From: Glandiceps talaboti
Taxonomy: Eukaryota > Hemichordata > Enteropneusta > Spengelidae
Assembly: GCF_964340395.1 (NCBI RefSeq)
Contig: NC_135567.1
Location: 15,316,806-15,380,805, forward strand
DNA: 64,000 bases
Direction: 5' to 3'
A program made the translations under genes and the position numbers. The notes beneath the pieces were generated by a model. That model made no database searches, was not told the DNA's origin, and saw only the letters and a list, made by a program, of their open reading frames with translations. Positions 58,331-64,000 of this stretch are shown here, piece by piece (position 1 is the first letter of the stretch; every line of letters begins with the position of its first letter).

Positions 58331-61300
58331 ATTGTGATCATAAGCCTATGGATTTCATATCAACTTTCATACTAGAATTTGCTACTGTACAAATAAACAC
58401 AGTACATACACATCAACATATTAACTTCATGAAACATTTATTTCATAGGAAAATACCACGTCAACGGTCTATAACTCCTATACTTGTCTTGCATTGTACA
58501 TCATTGTCCTTAACTGTAGATTTCTGCGAAGGTAGCAGATCATTTCTCCCTTGTCCTTATCGTGACGCAAAAACGACCCATACATAGCCAGCCAATTATT
58601 TTGAAATTTCCGGTTTGTCTTGCGACCTACACCAGGACATACCCATTCTTCGTCCTCACTAGCGAATGTAGTCGAATCCAGATTAGTTCCCAGCGAAGGA
58701 GTAACTTTTGTACAATAGTCCAAGATAGAGCATTTGCGTTTCTTGGTCCCACTCGTACCAATCTGATATTTGATAGGCTGGTTTTCCTGTATTTACCTTT
58801 ATTCCATCGTTATTGCGTCTTTTTCGTGAGTTTTTTTCCCCCGGGCGAATGCCAGTTTTTTTTCCCCCGGGGAAAAAAACTCACGAAAAAGACGCAATAA
58901 CGATGGAATAAAGGTAAATACAGGAAAACCAGCCTATCTAATATCAGATTTTAATCAGATTGCACTCGTACTGGCACCCGACGTCTTTGAAAGCTCCATT
59001 ACGTACACATGTACGTGTGACTAATCAGTAATGAACATTTACTGTATCAACTCCGTTGATTTGTCGATGAGCGCCTGCCTTCATGTCGGCAACCAATCAT
59101 AGACACTGTTTGAAAGGGGCATGATGCAGATAAACCTTGCCGCCTGAGGGCAGCAAAAGACATGCGTAGTATGCGCCTTGTACGTTAGTAGTAAACAAAA
59201 GCTTAGATATGATGTCGCGTATCTATCACAGTGACGCGCTATTAGTATCGACGGTGCGATTTTGTGTCCCAATTGAGTTTTCTGGACGCGATATTTTTGT
59301 TTTTACAGCGCAAATAGCGCGTGATCGCGGCCCAGAGTGATCCCTGTGAAGTATATATAAATCTTTATTTTCCCCTGAGTACAAACTACTTAATAAGATA
59401 GCCATCCATTTCACTGCATCCCAGCATGACATTTGTGAATCTGACAGGCTTACGATTTACTGTCATTATCAATATTGGTTCTCTCACTGCATTGTAGCAT
59501 GCCATTTAACACGTCTGTGGCATATTTAAGTTAACGTGACTGTTTTGTAGAATGACACATACTGTTTTATGACCTCTAAGTGTAATAGACCATTGTTGCC
59601 CAGTCAACTCTACCGTTAATGAGTGTATCCTTAGATGTTATTCCCCAATATTTTGCTTTGTTCAGCCAAGAAAAATATGAGTGAACTAAGGAGCCTTTGT
59701 CAAGTGCTACGATTCACTAAACAAGTTGTGATAAAACCATTAGGTCTTGAGTATTTTCCGGCTGAATCAAGAAAAATATTGGAGAATAACATAATTATAC
59801 CAGCACCAGTAATAATCAGGAAAAGTAATGGCAATTTTGAAAGTTTACACTCATATTTCGAAAACAACAAAACCAGTGATGTAGGCACGCATTATCGTGA
59901 CATAGATGCACATTGTTGTGACATAGAACGACCAGAGTGTATATTCCATAGTTTTTGTTCAACTTAGCTAGTGTATGGTATAATATTATACTGTTTATAT
60001 CCAAAATGTCTGAACATTTGATGATGGATAATAAACATTGTGACTTGATGATTCTAATGATATCAATTGTTTACTTTCCAACTATGATAATAAACATGGT
60101 GACGTAATCATTCTAACAATATCAATTGTTTACATTCCAAATGTGATAATAAACATGGTGACTTGATGATTCTAACAATACCAATTGTTTACTTTTCAAC
60201 TGATAATAAACATGGTAATTAAGTGTCCATTTCTATGTCTGGGTGGCACCTCTACAATTAATTCTTTAGTTGCTTTCAATTTATCATCAAGTATATGTGT
60301 GTAAAAAAAATCTTGTCCCATGAGTAAAACAGCATGGAGAAGTGATATCATTTCTCCAGTAATACCATAATCAATCACTGTTCACTGAACAAAACCACGG
60401 CAGGAATTTAGACTTTGACATGTCAACAATGTAGAACAGTGAATTCACCTAAAATGATAATCCACCCTATAATACATGTACATCCCATAATAGTCAGTCA
60501 CCTGATCTACAGGTGACCTAGTTAATCAGCTATGAATCAAAACATCCTGTGACAAACCAAGCTCTAATGATAACAGATAAACATGATGTTGTTACCATGG
60601 TAACAGATGTAGCTAATTGATCACCAAGGAGTACTGGTATCCCTGGAGACTACATCCTGTACAGATGTTAAGAGGAAAGGTCTTCTCTGATTAATAAATG
60701 TGTGTTTAATACATGTCTGTGTACTAGGTATTCTCTGTACCTGAAATAGAATATTACTGCCGAAGCACATCATAAAAGTAACGAACGTTCAATTTCTTGG
60801 TCGACACCATAACTACTGCTCCTTGAGCATCACATGAATTACTATAGGCGTGTGTGAAAATAAGTCAACCTTCTTGTTCTATTTTGACCCTCTAGCATGA
60901 GGTAAAATGTTATTACAGGTACTGAGAATAAGTCAACCTTCTTGTTCTATTTTGACCACCTAGCATGAGGTAAAATGTTATTACAGGTACTGAGAATAAG
61001 TCAACCTTCTTGTTCTATTTTGACCACCTAGCATGAGGTAAAATGCTATTACAGGTACTGAGAATAAGTCAACCTTCTTGTTCTATTTTGACCACCTAGC
61101 ATGAGGTAAAATGTTATTACAGGTACTGAGAATAAGTCAACCTTCTTGTTCTATTTTGACCCTCTAGTATGAGGTAAAATGCGATTACAGGTACCGAGAA
61201 TACCCTAAGTCAACCTTCTTGTTCTATTTTGACTCTCTAGCATGAGGTAAAATGCTGTTACAGGTACTGAGAATAAAATAAGTCAACCTCCTTGTTCTAT

Positions 61301-62885
61301 TTTGACTCTCTAGCATGTCGAGGTAAAATGCTATTACAGGTACTGAGAATAAGTCAACCTTCTTGTTCTATTTTGACTCTCTAGCATGATGGAAAATGCT
61401 GTTACAGGTACTGAGAATAAGTAAACCTTCTTGTTCTATTTTGGCCCTCTAGCATGAGATAAAATGCTATTGCAGGTACTGAGAATAAGTCAACCTTCTT
61501 GTTCTATTTTGGCCCTCTAGCATGAGATAAAATGCTATTGCAGGTACTGAGAATAAGTCAACCTTCTTGTTCTATTTTGACTCTCTAGCATGAGGTAAAA
61601 TACTATTACAGGTACTGAGAATAAGTCAACCTTCTTGTTCTATTTTGACTCTCTAGCATGATGGAAAATGCTGCTACAGGTACTGAGAATAAGTCAACCT
61701 TCTTGTTCTATTTTGGCCCGCTAGCTTGAGAAAAAATGCTATTGCAGGTACTGAGAATAAGTCAACCTTCTTGTTCTATTTTGACCCTCTAGCATGAGGT
61801 AAAAAACTATTGCAGGTACTGAGAATAAGTTGACCTTATAATGGTGTAGAAAGTCTATTGAAATTCACATTACCTGCTCCTCCTTCAGTTTGAAAGATAT
61901 CAGACAACTGCTGTCTTGTATCTGGAAAATCCCAGTAACAATCTCCGATAGATTTAACAAGATTCTTGCATTCCTGAATACCATATTGGGTCAATTCTTT
62001 AATTTTACTCAACGCTGATTTGATCCTCTTTGGTCCATCACTAGGAGGAGGTTTTTTCTCCTCCTCCAATTTGGGATGCTGAATTTTAGTTGCTATGGCA
62101 ATTTCAGTCATTGCATCACTACCTGTAGTTGATTTGTCCTTATCTTGTTGCTTAGCAACAGAGGTTGACACACTCGGTGTGAGGAAAACTGTAGATGGCG
62201 GTGTTCGTTTTTTTTCAGGTTCCCGTACATTTTTATGTTCCAGTTTCGGTGATTGGGGTTTTGAAAGTGTAATTATTGGCTTTTTTGGTCCATTGACAAA
62301 ATTTGAACTTTTATTTTCATCCGTTTGCATATTCACTTTTTCGGTATTATCCGTCAATTCTTTTTTGATCTCACACTTTTGACTAGTTGTCATAATCTCT
62401 TTATCGCTAATGTCCTTTTGTGGTGTTCCTGTCACAATATTACCGTAATCAAAGTTCTCGTTTTCACATCTCATTTCACTAGCTTTTGTTTCTCCGTCCC
62501 CTTTTAGAATTTTTGTCGTAATATTTCCATAATCCACATTTTCATTTTCACGTTTCTGAAACATTGTTTCTATTCCAGCGTTACTTTCGTCCGTTTTTGG
62601 AATCTTTGTCGCGATATTTCCGTCATCATCACTACCCTGTCCATTTCGTTCCCTTTTCTTCGTCTGTAATAGTCCCATTGGTTGCTCCTGACTTTTTCCA
62701 ACACTACTTCCCCCTCCTCCATGTGCCATGCATTGATATGTTTCATCAGAACTCCTCGCGAGTTTGCACGCACTCAACGCTCCTTTCCGATCTACAGTTA
62801 AGTTGTTTTGTTCATCACGCATCAAACTTGACAATGGCGTCTGCATTTTACACAAATCGTCTTTACAACGTTCTTCTGTTTCCAT
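45071..62885 (-). CDS. ARM-TIR-SAM protein (about 12 coding exons, ~901 aa)
   Basis: Exons in coding order: 61874-62885, 60250-60377, 57202-57232 (tentative), 55135-55346, 54137-54341, 50292-50425, 49532-49781, 48309-48409, 47063-47204, 46335-46538, 45838-45958, 45071-45236. All are GT-AG, and phases agree throughout only if the 31-nt exon is included. Domains: residues 1-300, charged and disordered with three imperfect DYGNI.T-type repeats; about 300-655, armadillo-like repeats (GFSSMELAQGLGHLAVNDRN, LPLLVEMLQRSDPTEQAAAA, ALWNLTFDD); about 668-800, TIR (IMISYQWGSQTTVLKIANDL, YNVWIDVEYMGGS, VVLVCASHKY, SPNCRTEAEY, WLGMLMGVKLYIDF); about 830-901, SAM (WNSDDVQNWVCEIGLE, DVGLTRLVDILKF). SPNCRTE fits the S-x2-C-x2-E pattern that carries the catalytic Glu of TIR NADases. 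SARM1 has ARM-SAM-SAM-TIR; here SAM follows TIR. NAD cleavage or innate-immune signalling is inference. No membrane segment. Confidence 0.85.
46053..46265. repeat. (ATC)n and (CAA/CAG)n microsatellites
   Basis: ATC triplets (46053-46089 and 46112-46128), with a 23-bp sequence GTACCTTNGGTGACTGACATT repeated before each run, then about 45 CAA/CAG triplets. The run ends 70 bp past the donor of the last TIR exon. Confidence 0.95.
46600..46895 (-). pseudogene. Two decayed copies of a TIR exon
   Basis: Intron sequence at about 46600-46710 and 46775-46880 repeats the first half of exon 46335-46538, including the acceptor region and AGNCTGAATATACTT. The nearer copy still reads TEYTY, LHQDVVPLF and YYRPDDWLGMLIGVKL but has an in-frame TAA at its seventh codon; the farther one (EAEYTSQLHKGVV) decays after about 15 codons. 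They are remnants of tandem exon duplication. Confidence 0.75.
47585..48308 (-). repeat. 82-bp array of TIR exon end plus splice donor
   Basis: Eight extra units follow exon 48309-48409 in the intron. Each repeats the last ~52 nt of that exon (coding YQWGSQTTVLKIANDLK with changes such as T to A and V to G) and the following ~30 nt including the donor CTCAAG|GTAGGT. Six units keep the donor exactly; the two most distal read CTCAAA|GTATGT. Read-through past any donor meets an in-frame TAG in the next unit, so only the first donor yields the TIR protein. Confidence 0.85.
48421..49531. other. Intron of the ARM-TIR-SAM gene
   Basis: AT-rich, no extra exon seen. Three diverged ~215-bp segments (about 49000-49160, 49180-49330, 49330-49500) share TCAAAATCAAGTNTGTATNT and AGAAATTTTNTTNAAATAT words. 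Confidence 0.45.
49900..50279. mobile_element. Foldback element M4 (~380 bp)
   Basis: Inverted arms of about 140 bp (TTAAA.TGGCCATRTGGATGAGG at the tips; CTTCCTACTTGAAAAATCAA further in) meet at a poly-A/poly-T centre (50040-50135, AAAAAAGCT units). Its right end lies only about 12 bp from the splice donor at 50291. Single arms occur at 33185-33335, 45345-45500 and, partly, about 55570-55615. Confidence 0.85.
51279..51656. mobile_element. hAT-like MITE with 7-bp target duplication
   Basis: TAGTCTTGGTTACCCAGA at 51279 and its exact complement ending at 51656. Both sides are flanked by TGTGAGC (51272-51278 and 51657-51663). A second inward copy of the TIR word (GAGAGTCTGGGTAA at 51340) suggests an internal rearrangement. 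Non-coding; the family is guessed from TIR and TSD size. Confidence 0.85.
51984..52246. mobile_element. hAT-like MITE (263 bp)
   Basis: CAGGGGTGAACAAATC at 51984 and its complement ending at 52246; ends beginning CAGGGG are typical of hAT elements. The interior has repeated CTGGTCC/GGACCAG words. No clear 8-bp target duplication remains. Confidence 0.8.
52646..53160. repeat. ~175-bp tandem repeat (three units)
   Basis: Each unit has GTTCTCCCC.AGAACATAAT, GTTGATTCCATTGATATCAT and ACATCTGGG.AGAAC. Intronic. Confidence 0.9.
53683..53915. mobile_element. MITE family M3, copy 2 (233 bp)
   Basis: The same perfect 16-bp terminal repeats as 31993-32241 and the same orientation. Two small internal deletions relative to copy 1. 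Confidence 0.9.
55405..55600 (-). repeat. Interspersed repeat R3, copy 3
   Basis: CCATGCACAAGCCAAGTGGA and TGTTCTATGTCA. It runs into an M4-like end (CTTATCCACGTGACCAATTTA). Confidence 0.55.
55770..57125. repeat. Intron with several tandem repeats and a MITE-like unit
   Basis: A ~100-bp unit occurs twice at 55785-55945 (GATACAGCTCTCAAGATGGC). A ~130-bp unit occurs about 2.3 times at 56600-56900 (CTTAATTTAGTTGAGT, TCAGTAA.ATCACATTCAAAT). At 56963-57125, inverted CACA.TGTC.CACAA ends bracket a poly-G tract; similar ends occur at 24745-24790 and 25455-25510. No exon recognised except the candidate at 57202. Confidence 0.6.
57665..57840. repeat. ~63-bp tandem repeat (three units)
   Basis: Units contain CTCTGTGGTTGGCTGGAATT and CAGAGATGGTTCATAGGTCT. 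Frames through it on both strands are by-products. Confidence 0.9.
58293..58330. repeat. (CA)n(TA)n microsatellite
   Basis: About 13 CA units followed by a short TA run. Confidence 0.9.
58478..58723 (-). CDS. Possible zinc-finger/transposase-derived fragment (81 aa)
   Basis: The peptide RKTNRKFQNNWLAMYGSFLR followed by HDKDKGEMICYL resembles the KFQ.sW...y.wL.yd...g.myC.vC start found in ZNF862-like and hAT-derived TTF-type zinc-finger proteins. A second zinc-binding cysteine is missing: the residue after CYL is Arg. It lies in the long intron of the ARM-TIR-SAM gene and stops soon after, so it looks like a fragment of a DNA-transposon-derived gene. Assignment is by resemblance only. Confidence 0.35.
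   Translation of the reverse strand: MDYCTKVTPSLGTNLDSTTFASEDEEWVCPGVGRKTNRKFQNNWLAMYGSFLRHDKDKGEMICYLRRNLQLRTMMYNARQV
58772..58938. repeat. Long near-perfect palindrome
   Basis: Two ~73-bp arms (58772-58845 and 58866-58938) are exact inverted copies apart from a one-base length difference in a G run. A ~20-bp spacer (CGAATGCCAG and a T run) separates them. Weaker inverted similarity continues outward to about 58745 and 58972. The arms contain TTCCATCGTTATTGCGTC and TTTTTCGTGAG. Confidence 0.95.
59640..59975 (+). repeat. Interspersed repeat R3, copy 4 (longest)
   Basis: Contains ATTCCCCAATATTTTGCTTT, TTCAGCCAAGAAAAATATGA, a partial duplicate of that block (GGCTGAATCAAGAAAAATAT), and GACATAGAACGACCAGAGTG. 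It shows that the 43-kb array unit belongs to the same repeat. Confidence 0.6.
59995..60225. repeat. ~57-bp tandem repeat (four units)
   Basis: Units contain GATAATAAACATGGTGACTT, GATGATTCTAACAATA and CAATTGTTTACTTTCCAA. The array ends about 25 bp from the donor of exon 2 of the ARM-TIR-SAM gene. Confidence 0.9.
60850..61832. repeat. 68-bp minisatellite at the start of intron 1 (about 14 units)
   Basis: Units of about 68 bp: GTACTGAGAATAAGTCAACC, TTCTTGTTCTATTTTGACC, CTAGCATGAGGTAAAATGCT. The array begins about 40 bp inside the intron from the exon 1 donor at 61873. Several units are identical in blocks, indicating recent turnover. Confidence 0.95.
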
Positions 62886-64000
62886 GGTAACTGAAGATTA
62901 CCAATTTGCTTCATAGCTACATTCACATTTCTGGAACAAACTAGTCACTTTTCTTGTTAAGCAGCCTTGTATGTTCAACACGTTATCACATACAGGAGAT
63001 TTTCATTGATGAGCATAATTGATTTGTTTGAAGCTGAATACAAGTTCAATCCAAAAAACCGAAGGCACTCTTTTCTGAGCTCAGACCTAGCAAATGTCTG
63101 TCACCAGCAAATTTCTTGCATCTGAAATGGTGCACACACAGATCAAAAGAGCACCAATTGTGATTGTTGTTCACAAATTGTGCCGTGGCGCAGCCTAGAT
63201 CAAACGCTGCACTCTTTTTCTTTTAATTTCTTTTGGTTCACCTGATTTGACATATCATTTACAATTCAAAACCTCCACATAATTCTAATGCACAAAAAGG
63301 TGTCAATCTTTTCTCTTTATTTCATCTTCTGCTTCATATATCATTTGTAACATAATAGCTCAGCTTTGTGTTGTGGAAGGGAACAAAGATGCAGACAGGT
63401 GCATTTCCATGGCAACATCATCCAACCATTAATTATTGATACATCCGATATAATCTGATCTGAAAGGAACAAAGCCAGACAGAAGAGAAATTAGAATTCA
63501 AGTCATTCATACAGTGACAATGATCAGAGCCTATGCTTGTTCTACAATGGCGTACATTTTCTGTTTGTAAGACGAGTTATTTATTATTTAGATTTCAGTT
63601 TGTTTATGGATACTAAAGCCAAAACACCCCCTAGATTATCTAAGATACAATTACAACATCATTTATTCTAGAACAGTGATCAAAACTTACTCTTGTAAGA
63701 GTTTCTAGAGTAGCGTATATTTACTGTTTGTGGACGCGTTATTTTTTATTTAGATTTCAGTTTGTTTAGGGATACTAAAGCCGACCCCCCCCCCCACCCC
63801 CACCCAGATGAAATTAAACAGCATCATTTGTTCTAGAAAAGTGACCAAAACCTACTCTCGTAAGAGTTTCTACAGTAGCATATATTTACTGTTTGTACAG
63901 TGTTATTTATTATTTACATTTCACTTTGTTTACCGATACTAAAGCCAAAACACCACCTAGATAAAATCAAACAACATCACTTAATCAATTGTAAAGGTTT
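62886..64000. other. 5' flank of the ARM-TIR-SAM gene
   Basis: No further exon or TATA box recognised; the transcription start is not located. A ~165-bp tandem repeat occupies about 63500-63990 in three units (AGATTTCAGTTTGTTTA, GGATACTAAAGCC, TCTTGTAAGAGTTTCTA), one of them with a C-rich insertion at 63784-63804. Confidence 0.6.

Overview
The window looks like animal nuclear DNA: AT-rich, spliced genes with consensus GT-AG introns, AATAAA signals, many microsatellites and minisatellites, and numerous short inverted-repeat elements. The mix of a metazoan class-II glutamine synthetase, an ARM/TIR/SAM protein and a WAP/VWC secreted protein suggests an invertebrate deuterostome (hemichordate- or amphioxus-like); the species is an inference. 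No rRNA, tRNA, CRISPR array or recognisable retrovirus/LTR/Polinton remnant was seen.

Layout. (1) 1-31 kb, minus strand: four intronless (in CDS) genes of one unrecognised family of about 660-700 aa membrane proteins: a partial copy at the left edge (1-1250), its close tandem duplicate (3232-5337), and two divergent members (20162-22141 and 28851-30896). All have a signal peptide, a glycosylatable cysteine-bearing ectodomain of about 200 aa, seven predicted membrane helices, a large loop between helices 5 and 6 and a cytosolic tail. A decayed inverted copy of their promoter and 5' end lies at 6.1-6.3 kb. (2) 11.9-17.2 kb, plus strand: glutamine synthetase in seven coding exons, with a repeat-bearing 3' UTR, followed by a 41-bp satellite and duplicated 0.37-kb modules (17.3-19.3 kb). 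(3) 35.8-39.3 kb, minus strand: a six-exon secreted protein with WAP-type and VWC-type cysteine modules. (4) 45.1-62.9 kb, minus strand: a gene of about 12 coding exons for a ~901-aa protein with a disordered N-terminus, armadillo repeats, a TIR domain with a candidate NADase glutamate, and a C-terminal SAM domain. This uses the parts of SARM1 in a different order. Its TIR exons have been locally amplified: an 82-bp array repeats a TIR exon end plus splice donor eight extra times, and two decayed copies of the next-but-one exon sit in an intron.

Between the genes are at least ten MITE-like or foldback elements (one with a clear 7-bp target duplication), a nested insertion, a long palindrome at 58.8 kb, SINE-like repeats, and tandem repeats in most introns. 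The four genomic loci show no obvious shared pathway, apart from the clustering of the seven-helix family on one strand and the innate-immunity/NAD-metabolism flavour of the TIR gene. Exon boundaries were assigned by reading splice sites and checking phase by hand; all functional statements for the seven-helix family are inference.
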